Of a stretch of DNA of 43,567 nt, positions 34,452-43,512 are shown piece by piece. Origin of the DNA: an uncultured Muribaculaceae bacterium (GTDB lineage: Bacteria > Bacteroidota > Bacteroidia > Bacteroidales > Muribaculaceae); the NCBI GenBank assembly GCA_910587075.1, contig CAJUKE010000025.1, forward strand, positions 1 to 43,567, given 5' to 3'. The first letter of the stretch is position 1. Every line of letters starts with the position of its first letter. Both the position numbers and the translations under genes were made by a program. The notes under the pieces were generated by a model. That model saw nothing but the letters and a program-made list of their open reading frames with translations, had not been told where the DNA came from and did no database searches.

Positions 34452-36102
34452 AGAATATTCTAAAAAGAAAAAGGATGGTGCGACCTTTACGCCATCTCCA
34501 TTAGCACACTTTTTAGCGGAACGAATGCTGAGTCATTATGTGGGAACAGATGAATCCATTTCGATTTATGATCCAGCTTGTGGGGACGGCGCACTATTGA
34601 TTTCCTTATCTTCAGCTCTGAAAAAGAGAAATATTGCCTTCAGGATATATGGATGTGATAAGAATCCGGATTATGTATGTCAGACGATAACGCATTTGAC
34701 AAATGCATGTTTGCAGAATCCATTGGAGATTGAATGCAAGGATTTTATTGAAGAAAAAATAGGTGGGCTATTTTCTACTGGCAATATCTATGACATGATT
34801 ATTGCCAATCCCCCTTATGTTAGAACTCAATTATTAGGCTCAGAATATGCTCAAAGTATCTCACGCCTATACAACTTGTCCGGACGCATAGATTTGTACT
34901 ATCCATTCTTGATAAATATGACCGCTGCTCTAAAAGTTGGTGGTATATTAGGAGTAATTACGTCCAATAGATACTTATCAACGAAAAGTGGAGCTGACAT
35001 ACGCTCCTTCCTGTTAAAAAATTATGAAATTATTGAGGTTATTGATCTTGGAGATACAAAACTTTTTGATGCAGCTGTGCTTCCGGCAATCTTTATTGGA
35101 AGGAAGAAACAGAACGGAATTTTAGTGTCAGAGGATAACAAGTTCACGTCTATTTACGAATCATGTAATAGTATATATGATTTTAAAGCCCAATCTGTTT
35201 ATCATGCTTTAAATACCTGTTGTCACGGCCTTTGTGAGATTGGTAAAAAAATATATGAGATAAAGGTAGGTACACTGGATTGCAATATGGATGGGCGGGA
35301 ATTATGGACTTTAACTTCGACAAAATCCAATTCACTAATCTCTACAATAGAGAAGAATTCATCTAGTAAGGTATTAGATTTTTTTAAAGTTAGAGTAGGA
35401 ATTAAGTCGTGTGCAGATGATGTCTTTTTTACTACAAGTTTTACGAAGGAACGGCCGGAAGATATTTGGTTTAGAGAAATGATTTCACAAGAAAATATCC
35501 AACAGGGAACTATAAAACATCCGTTACAAAGAGTTCTATATCCTCATTATGACAATAATGGGAAAAGAGCTGTTTATGATATTTTTCAATATCCGAAGGC
35601 AATGTCTTTTTTTATGACTCACGAAGAGAAACTTCGTAGTCGCAAGTACCTAATCAAAGCAAAAAGAAATTGGTATGAGTATTGGGTCCCTCAAAATCCG
35701 ACGTTGTGGAAATATCCAAAATTGGTTTGGGCTGATATTTCTTCAGAACCAAGATTTGCAATAGATGATTCCGGAGCCATTGTCAACGGTAATTGTTATT
35801 GGATATGTGCCTCCAATCCCGCAGATATTGAAATATTATACTTGATACTTGGTGTTGCTAACTCAAAACTTATTGAAGAGTATCATGAGATCAAATTCAA
35901 CAATAAACTGTATAGTGGCAAGCGCCGTTACCTTGCTCAATATGTCGAGCAATACCCATTACCGGATATTAGCTCCGAAGATTCTAAAAATATAATAGAA
36001 CTTGCTAAACAGAATTCATTATGTACAGACAAGAATGAAAGGATAATTTTGAAGAATAAGATAGAATTCTATGTTAGGAGGGCTTTCGGTTTTAAGGATT
36101 AA
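34444..36102 (+). CDS. N6-adenine DNA methyltransferase, Type II/Eco57I-like
   Basis: The 552-residue gamma-class enzyme has motif X at ATFTPSPLAHFL (13-24), SAM-binding motif I DPACGDG (43-49), catalytic motif IV NPPY (122-125) and a long C-terminal target-recognition domain ending with NKLYSGKRRYLAQYVEQYP. It transfers a methyl group from SAM to adenine N6 in a specific site that cannot be predicted here. The C-terminus overlaps the convergent endonuclease gene by 11 bp. No nuclease motif is seen inside this protein, so it is a separate methyltransferase and not a Type IIG fusion. Confidence 0.92.
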   Translation: MDKEYSKKKKDGATFTPSPLAHFLAERMLSHYVGTDESISIYDPACGDGALLISLSSALKKRNIAFRIYGCDKNPDYVCQTITHLTNACLQNPLEIECKDFIEEKIGGLFSTGNIYDMIIANPPYVRTQLLGSEYAQSISRLYNLSGRIDLYYPFLINMTAALKVGGILGVITSNRYLSTKSGADIRSFLLKNYEIIEVIDLGDTKLFDAAVLPAIFIGRKKQNGILVSEDNKFTSIYESCNSIYDFKAQSVYHALNTCCHGLCEIGKKIYEIKVGTLDCNMDGRELWTLTSTKSNSLISTIEKNSSSKVLDFFKVRVGIKSCADDVFFTTSFTKERPEDIWFREMISQENIQQGTIKHPLQRVLYPHYDNNGKRAVYDIFQYPKAMSFFMTHEEKLRSRKYLIKAKRNWYEYWVPQNPTLWKYPKLVWADISSEPRFAIDDSGAIVNGNCYWICASNPADIEILYLILGVANSKLIEEYHEIKFNNKLYSGKRRYLAQYVEQYPLPDISSEDSKNIIELAKQNSLCTDKNERIILKNKIEFYVRRAFGFKD

Positions 36103-37189
36103 TTACACATTGACCCTCAATACTATCAAAAAATGACATCGGTATTGAACGTTGACATTTATAACTTGTTCCACTGACATATGAAAATCTTTCAGAAAGA
36201 TGCTTCCCACTTGAAAGAATGACTCCCTCTATAACGCCCGTATCTTTATTCGTAAGAGCAATTAAATATCTTACATCGAGCGTTGTAAGATTTAGTTTTT
36301 CATTAACTACCTCTTCAAATTGAGGGGAAAATTTCCCTAAATCAACAGTTTGGGCATCCTGGAGTTTCACCTCTAGTAACTGATTCGGAACATCTGGATA
36401 ACCTCCTACCAAATCAGTTGAATTCCGATAACCTAAAAGTTGAATTACAATTTTTTCCAACAATTGCCCTCTGGTTTTAGTGTCAGCAGCATCTAATACC
36501 ATTCCAACAAGTCTCTCTGCAACAATGTGCTTGATTGTTGAAAGTTTAAGCAATTTGCCATTTATAGGATAGTCCGAGGAATGACCATTCGACAAATTGA
36601 CAATATTCTTAGAAATCCGTTCAACTTTTTCAGTATCAGGGAAGAATAAAATATGCTCTTTAGAGGAAACAACGTTGTTTCTCTCTTTATTGCCAACAAG
36701 AAGTTGATTCTTGATTGTCGGTTTTCCAAATCGTCCAAATCGGGAAACTATATATTCAGGTGTTAAAATTGCAATAGACGCAATTTTATTTTTTTCGACA
36801 TCTATTTTCACCAATACAAAACGAATGTCTTGTGAAGAAATAGTCTCTCCATTTTCGTATGTTATTAAAGGGTTCTTTCCATTTGGATTCCTATTCCAAA
36901 CTTGAAGATTATACGAATCTCCTGATGTCACGAGATATGTATCTATTAATTCAGCAATTAGCTTCGGTATTCCCTTTTTCTTAGGAGGAAGGATGGAATA
37001 AGAATCCGCCGGAGCATTGGTTGCATGTTCCTCCACATATGAGCTGATTAACTTTCTGATTCGTGAACCGTCAGTCCTTGGTTTATATGTAAGCACATAA
37101 TCCGTTCCAATGAGGGGAGAAAGTCGTTTTGATAATTCGGTAAGACTTAATACCTTATCTTTTGAAATTGGAGGAAGATTGAATTTCAT
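36092..37189 (-). CDS. Probable Type II restriction endonuclease, PD-(D/E)XK type
   Basis: The 365-residue protein has a PD-(D/E)XK core near its C-terminal third: E245 (GQLLEKIVIQLLGY), then P265-D266 (GGYPDVPNQ) and E273-V274-K275 (LLEVKLQ). The family was not recognised by name. The setting, tail-to-tail with an orphan-looking methyltransferase, makes a cognate restriction enzyme the best call. Expression must come from its own minus-strand promoter, not identified with confidence; CAACTTTG near 37215-37222 on the minus strand is one base from the -7 consensus. Confidence 0.75.
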   Translation of the reverse strand: MKFNLPPISKDKVLSLTELSKRLSPLIGTDYVLTYKPRTDGSRIRKLISSYVEEHATNAPADSYSILPPKKKGIPKLIAELIDTYLVTSGDSYNLQVWNRNPNGKNPLITYENGETISSQDIRFVLVKIDVEKNKIASIAILTPEYIVSRFGRFGKPTIKNQLLVGNKERNNVVSSKEHILFFPDTEKVERISKNIVNLSNGHSSDYPINGKLLKLSTIKHIVAERLVGMVLDAADTKTRGQLLEKIVIQLLGYRNSTDLVGGYPDVPNQLLEVKLQDAQTVDLGKFSPQFEEVVNEKLNLTTLDVRYLIALTNKDTGVIEGVILSSGKHLSERFSYVSGTSYKCQRSIPMSFFDSIEGQCVINP

Positions 37190-37415
37190 ATTTGTGATAC
37201 CTTTTTAGTTAATTGCAAAGTTGGATGATTATGGTTTTAATCTATTCATCGATGTATTCCATGGGACTCTTGGAGAATATAGAATATCTTCCTACTACAT
37301 CTGTGCGAGTTCAAGGAGCATTGAATAGATGTGTAGCATAATCTGTAATCGGATATTAGTTGGCGTTGGACTGTTTTTTAATATCAATGATTGATATTTT
37401 CACCTCCTTTATTCT

Positions 37416-37667
37416 CTAAATTTGCTCAATAGTTAAACATTCGTCCAGTTCTTGGATGAAGTCAGTAAAGGACACACCAATAATTCCGCAAATTGTTCTG
37501 AGTTCTATTATGTCAAGGCGACGCTCGTGAGTTTCGATTTTACTTACAATGCCTTGTCTGACACCCAATGCGGATGCCAATTGCTCTTGAGTGACACCTT
37601 TCTCTATTCGTTTGGATCGGAGAAGGTCAAGCATTGTTAGATAAGCCTTGTTGTGGATTGATTTCAT
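37416..37667 (-). CDS. XRE-family transcriptional regulator, second in the R-M island
   Basis: The 83-residue protein has an HTH of the Cro/CI type (KGVTQEQLASALGVRQGIVSKI, of which GVRQGIVSKIE is the recognition helix). It is encoded upstream of the endonuclease on the same strand with a 226-bp gap, and two palindromic operators lie in its own upstream region (37692-37721). It probably represses itself and may also control the endonuclease. A start at the in-frame ATG at 37634 would shorten it by 11 residues. Confidence 0.88.
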   Translation of the reverse strand: MKSIHNKAYLTMLDLLRSKRIEKGVTQEQLASALGVRQGIVSKIETHERRLDIIELRTICGIIGVSFTDFIQELDECLTIEQI

Positions 37668-37691
37668 CTCTAATTTTTAGTTAAAATTACT

Positions 37692-37721
37692 ATTCCAATA
37701 TGGAATATACCAAAATGGAAT
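37692..37721. promoter_or_regulatory. Two adjacent 15-bp palindromic operators upstream of the XRE gene
   Basis: ATTCCA-ATA-TGGAAT (37692-37706) is a perfect 6-bp inverted repeat. The next 15 bp (37707-37721, ATACCA-AAA-TGGAAT) repeat it with one mismatch. Tandem operators of this form are typical of autoregulated XRE proteins. They lie 25 bp upstream of the start codon at 37667. Confidence 0.7.
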
Positions 37722-37799
37722 ATTTGAGTCAATACCCCTTCAATACATACGGCAAGTGTATTGAAAGGGTATTTGGGAAGGTATAGAAAGTAGACAGTA

Positions 37800-38126
37800 T
37801 TAATCGTAGCCTTCGGGGAGAGGAAGCTTGGCATCAAAGGGGAGGTTAGGGTTGGCTTGCCTCTGTTTGTAGGCTTAGATCTCACCGGGAGCGTAGCGTT
37901 ACATACACATTCCGCCTTTTATGGTGTTTGGATTCTGACCTCGTTTGAGGGCTTTGAATCGGCTCAGGGCTTCCTGCACGGGCAAATCCATATGCGCAGC
38001 TCGGTATTCCGGTATGTTATGCATCCACCACTTGCAAAGCCATGTTCGTCCTGCGGTGTAGATGGTTTTGGCGATAGCACTATTTTTTTGCAACCTGTTA
38101 ACGTAAAGTGAGTTAGGGATAAGCAA
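37800..38126 (-). pseudogene. Decayed gene remnant of unknown family
   Basis: On the minus strand a 75-codon frame (LQKNSAIAKTIYTAGRTWLC, then DLPVQEALSRFKALKRGQNP) stops, and the same frame continues through two stops with coding-like sequence (AYKQRQANPNLPFDAKLPLP, ending EGYD before TAA). The mix of a plausible protein-like sequence and in-frame stops points to a decaying accessory gene. Family not recognised; an alternative is that the first 75 codons are a small intact gene. Confidence 0.4.
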
Positions 38127-38302
38127 TCAGAACAAAGTAAGCTGATTATTTTATTATCATAACTGTGAATCCTTATATCGAACTCACGTTAATTTACACT
38201 TCCACGGAAGAGGAGGCAGATGGTGATGATCGGGCAGCTGGGGCGGTCCGGGGACAGGAGGGAGAGATGGTGGCGGCCAGCGCTGAGGGGGTGCCGGGGG
38301 TG

Positions 38303-39628
38303 TCAGAAGGAGAACTGGGCCATGAGGCCGAGGCGGCGGGCCCAGGCGCTGTCGCCGCTGAAGTCGCGGCGCTGGCCTAGGTCAAACTCGGCGCCGAACT
38401 GGATGCGGGGGGTGAGGTTCCAGAAGAGGTTGACGGCCCCGAAGAGGCCGTATTTATATTCAGCGGGGGCGGCGTGCTTGGCGGGGAGGTAGCGGGTCTG
38501 GCTGGCCTGGACGCCAAGGAAGAGGTTGGGGAGGATGTTGTACTGCACGCCGACGTTCCACCCGAAGGAGGCGGGGGCGTAGAGTCGGCCGGGGGCGTCG
38601 GGATCGCCCACGAGGTCGTAGCTGCCTATGAGGAGGTCGCCGCCGAGGCTCTGGTAGCCGTGGCCGTAGCATAGGTTGACGTAGGTGGTGAGCATCGGCG
38701 CGGGGTGGGCCACGGAGCTGAGCAGCAGGCCCCAGCCGAGCTTGTTGTGGTTCTTACCCTGGACGAGGTCGCGGTAGGAGAGTGTGCGGAGTATGCCCGC
38801 GAGGCGCACGTGCTCCCCCCTGCCCCACTGGTACTGGCCGAAGGCGGCGAAGTCGGGCATCCAGGCGCTCACTTTGGCGGTCTGCCGCCCGTCGACGGAA
38901 ATCGAGGGCTGGGGGCTCTCGGCCGACACGGCGGCGACCCAGTGCTTGCCGAAGGTGGGCATATAGCGCACGAGCACGGCTGTGGGGGAGATTTTGTTGT
39001 TGGGCCCCTGGGCGTCGACCGTCGGGGGGAGGGCCGCGGGGTCGGAGAAGGTGGAGTTGGCGTAGCCGATGGTGACCTTGTTGATTGTCGCGTAGGCTTT
39101 CTTGAGGTGGAAGTCGCGGCCTCCGTAGCCGTTGAAGTTACACTCGATGTAGAGCTGGTAGTCGCCCAGGGCCTTGTTGCGCCCCAGCACCCGGAAGAAG
39201 AGGGCGGTACCGGCGGGAGTGGTGCCGAGCTGGCGCTCGTTGGCCGGGTCGGGGGTCATAGGTATGAGGTATGGGGCGAAGCCGGAGGCGGGGATGGCGC
39301 CTCCCCAGTCGTAGTAGCCGCGCATGCGCACGCATCCGCCGATACCCATCGCCAACTGGGCGTCCTTGCTCATGAAGAGGAAGTAGGGGGCGGCGGGGTC
39401 GGAGAAGTGGCGGAACTGGTCGTAGTAGAACACGGATATGCGCTGGCGTATGGAGTCGACATATGCCTGCGTGTCGGCATCGGCGGGTCGTCCGTCGATG
39501 TAAACGATTTTGTGGGAGCCGATCAGCGAGTCGGTCTGCTGGTCGACGAGGCTCTCCTGGCGCGCCAGTGCCGCGGGGGCGGCTATCAGTGCTATGATGG
39601 CGCAGAGCGCGGTTTTGCGAAATCCCAT
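38303..39628 (-). CDS. DcaP-like outer-membrane porin
   Basis: The 441-residue protein has a signal peptide (about 1-22, CAIIALIAAPAALA), a short linker (HKIVYIDGRPADADTQ) and a beta-barrel with alternating aromatic/hydrophobic strands ending in FSF, the terminal aromatic signature recognised by the BAM complex. Segments such as GGCVRMRGYYDWGG and ALGDYQLYIECNFNGYGG fit DcaP/OprP-like porins. It would allow diffusion of small anionic or dicarboxylate solutes; the substrate is not determined. The opposite strand is open for long stretches because of GC-biased codons and is not a gene. Confidence 0.75.
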   Translation of the reverse strand: MGFRKTALCAIIALIAAPAALARQESLVDQQTDSLIGSHKIVYIDGRPADADTQAYVDSIRQRISVFYYDQFRHFSDPAAPYFLFMSKDAQLAMGIGGCVRMRGYYDWGGAIPASGFAPYLIPMTPDPANERQLGTTPAGTALFFRVLGRNKALGDYQLYIECNFNGYGGRDFHLKKAYATINKVTIGYANSTFSDPAALPPTVDAQGPNNKISPTAVLVRYMPTFGKHWVAAVSAESPQPSISVDGRQTAKVSAWMPDFAAFGQYQWGRGEHVRLAGILRTLSYRDLVQGKNHNKLGWGLLLSSVAHPAPMLTTYVNLCYGHGYQSLGGDLLIGSYDLVGDPDAPGRLYAPASFGWNVGVQYNILPNLFLGVQASQTRYLPAKHAAPAEYKYGLFGAVNLFWNLTPRIQFGAEFDLGQRRDFSGDSAWARRLGLMAQFSF

Positions 39629-39717
39629 GATGCGTGTGATGAATTAATAAGGCCCGGCGGGGGGCGATTTATGCTTTATTAACGCATCACTGGCAGTGGA
39701 AGTTCAACTTCGAGGGC

Positions 39718-39745
39718 AGAGTTATGAAGTCAGAGTTATGAAGTC
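39718..39745. repeat. 14-bp perfect tandem duplication
   Basis: AGAGTTATGAAGTC occurs twice back to back (39718-39731, 39732-39745), just downstream of the CotH gene stop in the porin upstream region. No hairpin or promoter explains it. Confidence 0.8.
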
Positions 39746-39757
39746 AGGGGGGAGGGG

Positions 39758-42304
39758 TTATTGCGCGGGGCGGAGGTCGGCGATGGCTTTGTCGAGCCAG
39801 AGCAGGTGGCGGCGGTAGTTGTCGACAATGCGCCTGGTGGCCTCCGCGGAGGTCAGGGAATTGTCCTCGTTGATGTCGGCCTCCAGGTCGGGGTCGATGA
39901 AGCGGGGCCAGATGGCGCGGTCGTGGGAGAGGGAGGCGGCCATGCGGTCGGCGGTCGGGAAGAGGAAGCCGTCGGGTATCGCTTCGAGCTTGGGGAGGAG
40001 GACGGCCCACTTGCGCTTGACAATGTCAATGAACACCGGGTCGCGGAGCAGGCGGTAGTACCACAGCGAGTTGTTGGCCACGAACTTCTCGGCGGTGGCC
40101 GAGGTGAAAGTACCCCAGTCGAAGTCCCACACCGGGCCGGCGCAGAGCTTGCCGCCGCGGTCCTTGGTCATATAGCAACTCTTTGGGTGGGTGGGCTCGC
40201 CGTTGCCGCAGATTTCGTGCACGAGCCACCAGTCGGCGAACGATTCGAGGTCGATGAGCTCGCGGTATGCCCCGTCGACGAGGTAGTTGGTGGTGTAGAT
40301 GGTGTTCTCGACGCGGTCGAAGTAGGCGCCGATGTAGGCGAGCTGCTCCGGGGTCATGACATCGTCGTCGGGCGACTTCACCATCACGGGGAGGCGCCGA
40401 CGGGGGGTGTAGAAGGTGTTCACCTCGTCCATGGCCACGTCCAGCTCCAGGAGGTATCCGCCGGTGAGGGCGTCACCCTGGTTGTCGGAAGCCCCCATCT
40501 CGGTGATCGCGACGCGCTCGGGGTCGACGCGTATCTGCTCGCAGAGGTAGTAGTTGCCCATGAACTCGCCGTTGACCACCAGGTCGACGAACTCGCCCCG
40601 TGGCGTCCAGGGGAGCGACTCCGTCTGGCGGGCCACCTCGAAGGCGAAGGCGTTACGGATTCTCGAAGGGTCGATATAGTTGGCCAGGAGCACCCACCGC
40701 TTGTGGCGGGGCATGCCGAGCACCTGGTTTTTCTTGTCGAGCTTCAGGGCATAGGGCTTCTTGGGGTAGTTCCAGGTAGAGTTGCCGCGCCCTTTGACGC
40801 TCAGGGGCACGTCCATATCCCACTGGCCGTCAGCGGTGTTCAGCAGCTCTATCCGCGAGCCCTCGACCCAAACCTCCTTGCTCTCGACCGGGCCGGGGGT
40901 CGAGAGGTAGAGCATCGGCAGGGAGGAGTGGCAGAGGGCCACGCGCACCTTGCTCTCCACGCCGGAGCGGGAGCGCACCGTCAGGTCGCGGGGCATGGAG
41001 AGGTCAATCTCTGTCTGGCCGCTTACGACCTCCTGGCCGTCGGCATACAGTCCGGCGGCCGAGGTGGTGAACGTGGCCACGCACTTCTTCGCGTCGGTGC
41101 CGTAGGGGAGCATCACCAGCAGGCGGTCGGTGCCGACCCCCTGAGCCTCGTAGCCGTTGACGGCGAAGCTCTGGATCGACGACCCGGCTCCCCACTCCAC
41201 CCGCATCATGTCGGAGGAAATCTGCACCGGCGAGCCGTTGCCGTCGACCGTGTTGACCACCAGGGCGACCCCCTGGGCGTAGTCGCGGGCCGCGGATAGG
41301 TCGCGAATCGTGGCCCGGTACTGCCCGGCCTTTACGTCGCCCGAGGGGGTGAGCGCCGCCTCGATTTTCTCCAGGCGGAAGTTCTCGGGCTCGGTGATGT
41401 AGCTGTCGGCCACGCCGCGGCTCAGCAGGGCGCTGTTCACGAGGTCGAGCCGCACCATGCCCCGCTCGGGGTCGAAGTCTATGAAGGCGTTCGAGGGGTT
41501 CACGCGGAACTCGAAACTCGCCTCGCCCCCCTTGCCGATCGCGACGGCGTCGGCCAGGAGCACAATGCCGGTGGGGTAGCACACGTCGAGGTTGAAGGCG
41601 AACACCGAGCCGTCGGCCATCTCTATGGAAATCACGCCGTTGGCGGGGTCCTTGCGTATGGCCCTCACCACGGCGGCGGGGTCGGAGTCGTAGGGGGTGT
41701 CAACGCTCTCGACCACGGTCGAGGGGTCGGCGGGGTCGTAGACCTCAAAGCGGTAGAGCCCGCGATCGTCGACCACCACGCGCACGCAGAGGCCGTCCCT
41801 GCCGTCGGCACCGTCAGAACCGTCGGCGCCGTCGATGCCCGGGGCGCCGTCGATGCCGAACGCCTTTATTTTCGCGCCGTCGGCGCCGAGCAGGTGCTCG
41901 TAGGAGGCGCCGTCGTCGTAGCTCACCATCCAGAAGCCCGAAGTGTCGATCATAAGCAGCGGGGTTATCGCGTCGAGGCCGTCGGCGCCGGCAGCGCCGG
42001 TAGCGCCGTCGCGGCCGTTGGTGAGCGAGATGGTGGAATTGTCGGAGAACGTCACGAGCCACCCGTCCTCGGTCGGGTGCGGGGCCACGGCGGAGATAAT
42101 CTTGCCCCCCTCGTAGGCCGCGCGAAGGGCGTCGACAGCCGCCTCAAGCGCGTCGACCCTCCCCTGGAGGTCCTTTATGTCGGCTTCGATGCCGCTGAGG
42201 TCGGTCTCCTTGCAGGATTCAATGGTGGCGGAGAAGAGTATCGCCCCGAGCGCCGCCGCGGCGGCAAGCATGGAGCGCCGTATTGAAGTTTTGAACATTG
42301 ACAT
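39758..42304 (-). CDS. CotH-kinase lipoprotein with DUF4988 and collagen-like segments
   Basis: The 848-residue protein has a signal with lipid-acceptor C31 (SATIESC), a short coiled coil (about 38-66, DIKDLQGRVDALEAAVDALR) of the DUF4988 type, two collagen-like Gly-x-y runs (GRDGATGAAGADGLD, about 97-111; GIDGADGSDGADGRDG, about 157-172), beta-rich domains (about 200-470) and a C-terminal CotH kinase-like domain (about 475-800). CotH marks are GRGNSTWNYPKKPYALKLD and GPVWDFDWGTF. CotH proteins of other organisms are secreted protein kinases; here it would sit on the cell surface. The substrate is unknown. The start may be Met1 or Met3. It is followed by the porin on the same strand with a 129-bp gap. 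Confidence 0.85.
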   Translation of the reverse strand: MSMFKTSIRRSMLAAAAALGAILFSATIESCKETDLSGIEADIKDLQGRVDALEAAVDALRAAYEGGKIISAVAPHPTEDGWLVTFSDNSTISLTNGRDGATGAAGADGLDAITPLLMIDTSGFWMVSYDDGASYEHLLGADGAKIKAFGIDGAPGIDGADGSDGADGRDGLCVRVVVDDRGLYRFEVYDPADPSTVVESVDTPYDSDPAAVVRAIRKDPANGVISIEMADGSVFAFNLDVCYPTGIVLLADAVAIGKGGEASFEFRVNPSNAFIDFDPERGMVRLDLVNSALLSRGVADSYITEPENFRLEKIEAALTPSGDVKAGQYRATIRDLSAARDYAQGVALVVNTVDGNGSPVQISSDMMRVEWGAGSSIQSFAVNGYEAQGVGTDRLLVMLPYGTDAKKCVATFTTSAAGLYADGQEVVSGQTEIDLSMPRDLTVRSRSGVESKVRVALCHSSLPMLYLSTPGPVESKEVWVEGSRIELLNTADGQWDMDVPLSVKGRGNSTWNYPKKPYALKLDKKNQVLGMPRHKRWVLLANYIDPSRIRNAFAFEVARQTESLPWTPRGEFVDLVVNGEFMGNYYLCEQIRVDPERVAITEMGASDNQGDALTGGYLLELDVAMDEVNTFYTPRRRLPVMVKSPDDDVMTPEQLAYIGAYFDRVENTIYTTNYLVDGAYRELIDLESFADWWLVHEICGNGEPTHPKSCYMTKDRGGKLCAGPVWDFDWGTFTSATAEKFVANNSLWYYRLLRDPVFIDIVKRKWAVLLPKLEAIPDGFLFPTADRMAASLSHDRAIWPRFIDPDLEADINEDNSLTSAEATRRIVDNYRRHLLWLDKAIADLRPAQ

Positions 42305-42452
42305 GATTGGCCGGGGAGTCCGCTCCCCTGTATGGTATATATTCTATATAATTATGTGTATTCTACGCGAAATTAGCCATTCGGCGACTTCCGCGCAAAC
42401 CGCCGGGGGCGTTTTCACGTCAATTAACCAAACCTCAGCCAGAAAAAATCCG

Positions 42453-42460
42453 TAACTTCG
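42453..42460 (+). promoter_or_regulatory. -7 box of the dihydrouridine synthase gene
   Basis: TAACTTCG at 42453-42460, a common variant of TAnnTTTG also used by the tRNA-Ser here, lies 20 bp before the ATG. No clear -33 box is seen at the expected distance, so the call rests on one element. The rest of 42305-42480 separates two divergent genes and shows no strong promoter for the CotH gene. Confidence 0.45.
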
Positions 42461-42480
42461 CGCCATAAAATGACTTTCGC

Positions 42481-43404
42481 ATGAAAATTTACGCAGCCCC
42501 GCTCCAGGGACATACCCAGGCCGTATGGCGCCGACACCACGCCGCCATATTCGGCGGAATCGACTCCTACTACACCCCCTTCCTGAGGGTCGAAAAGGGG
42601 GAGACGCGCCGACGCGACCGGGCCGACATAGCGCTGGAAAACAATCCGGGCATCGACATCGTGCCCCAGGCGCTGTTCCGCGACGCCGCCGAGTTCCGCC
42701 TCATAGCCGAAGCGGTAGCCGAAGCGGGGCTCGACCGCCTCGACCTCAACCTCGGGTGCCCCTTCCCGCCGCAGACGCGCCACGGCCGCGGCGCCGCCAT
42801 GCTCCTCAAACCCGACGCGCTCGCCGAAGTGGCCGCCGTTGCCGCCGAGGAGTTCCCCGGGCTGCGGCTCTCGGCCAAGATACGCCTCGGCATGGAGCGC
42901 CCCGACGAATGGCGCGACATAATCGACACCCTCAACGCGATGCCCCTCGAACGGGTGGCGGTCCATCCCCGAGTGGCCCGGCAGCAGTATGGCGGCGAGC
43001 TGCATATGGCCGAATTCGAGGAGTTTCTCGCCGCGTCGGCCCACCCCGTGGTGCTCAACGGCGACCTCCGCACGCCCGCCGACCTCCAAAACGCCGCCGA
43101 ACGATACCCGGCGCTCGACGGACTTATGCCGGGCCGCGGACTCCTGGCGCGCCCCTCGCTCGCCGCCGAATGGCGCTCCGGCACCGAAATGCCCGCCGAT
43201 GAGCTCCGCGCCCGCGTCCTGGCCCTCCACGACGCCATCCTGGGCGACTTCGAGGCCACCCTCTGCGGCGAGGCCCAGATCCTCTCCAAAATCAAACCCT
43301 TCTGGGAATACCAGACCCCCGACACCCTATTCCCCCGCCGCTACCTCAAGCAGCTCGCCAAAGCCACCACCCTCGCCAAATACACCGCCGCCCTCAACGC
43401 CTGA
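42481..43404 (+). CDS. dus: tRNA-dihydrouridine synthase family protein
   Basis: The 307-residue TIM-barrel flavoenzyme starts MKIYAAPLQGHTQAVWRRHH and has the catalytic cysteine C93 in LNLGCPFPPQTR, the FMN-contacting SAKIRLGM lysine, VHPRVARQQY and LNGDLRTPADL (substrate and phosphate binding). It reduces uridine to dihydrouridine in tRNA D-loops with NADPH and FMN. The subfamily (DusA, B or C) cannot be assigned. GC-rich, backbone-like; tRNA genes flank the window but the link is only thematic. Confidence 0.92.
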   Translation: MKIYAAPLQGHTQAVWRRHHAAIFGGIDSYYTPFLRVEKGETRRRDRADIALENNPGIDIVPQALFRDAAEFRLIAEAVAEAGLDRLDLNLGCPFPPQTRHGRGAAMLLKPDALAEVAAVAAEEFPGLRLSAKIRLGMERPDEWRDIIDTLNAMPLERVAVHPRVARQQYGGELHMAEFEEFLAASAHPVVLNGDLRTPADLQNAAERYPALDGLMPGRGLLARPSLAAEWRSGTEMPADELRARVLALHDAILGDFEATLCGEAQILSKIKPFWEYQTPDTLFPRRYLKQLAKATTLAKYTAALNA

Positions 43405-43465
43405 CCGCGGCCAACCGCCCATAGCACCCCTCGAAATTCCGAAAATCCAAAAACCGCCCTTGAAA

Positions 43466-43497
43466 TTTGGCTCGATGCGAAACAATTGCTAACTTCG
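43466..43497 (+). promoter_or_regulatory. Promoter of tRNA-Ser
   Basis: TTTG at 43466-43469, a 20-bp spacer and TAACTTCG at 43490-43497 form a near-perfect Bacteroidetes promoter. The predicted start is about 43504, 9 nt before the mature tRNA 5' end. Confidence 0.8.
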
Positions 43498-43512
43498 CGG
43501 ATATTCCCATTC

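Larger units (their letters stand above)
37668..38302. other. Region between XRE gene and porin: operators, decayed gene, island boundary
   Basis: Besides the operators (37692-37721) and a decayed minus-strand frame (37800-38126), no intact gene is seen. AT-rich sequence gives way to strongly GC-rich sequence at about 38200, marking the right edge of the R-M island. No repeat matching the left edge was found by eye. Confidence 0.6.

Noticed and set aside
38705..39682. Plus-strand 325-codon frame opposite the porin
   Set aside because: It is a shadow of GC-biased codons; the protein is Gly/Val/Glu repeats, while the opposite strand has a signal peptide and beta-barrel.
39761..41299. Plus-strand 512-codon frame opposite the CotH gene
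   Set aside because: Low-complexity translation opposite a strongly supported CotH domain; an open frame created by codon bias.
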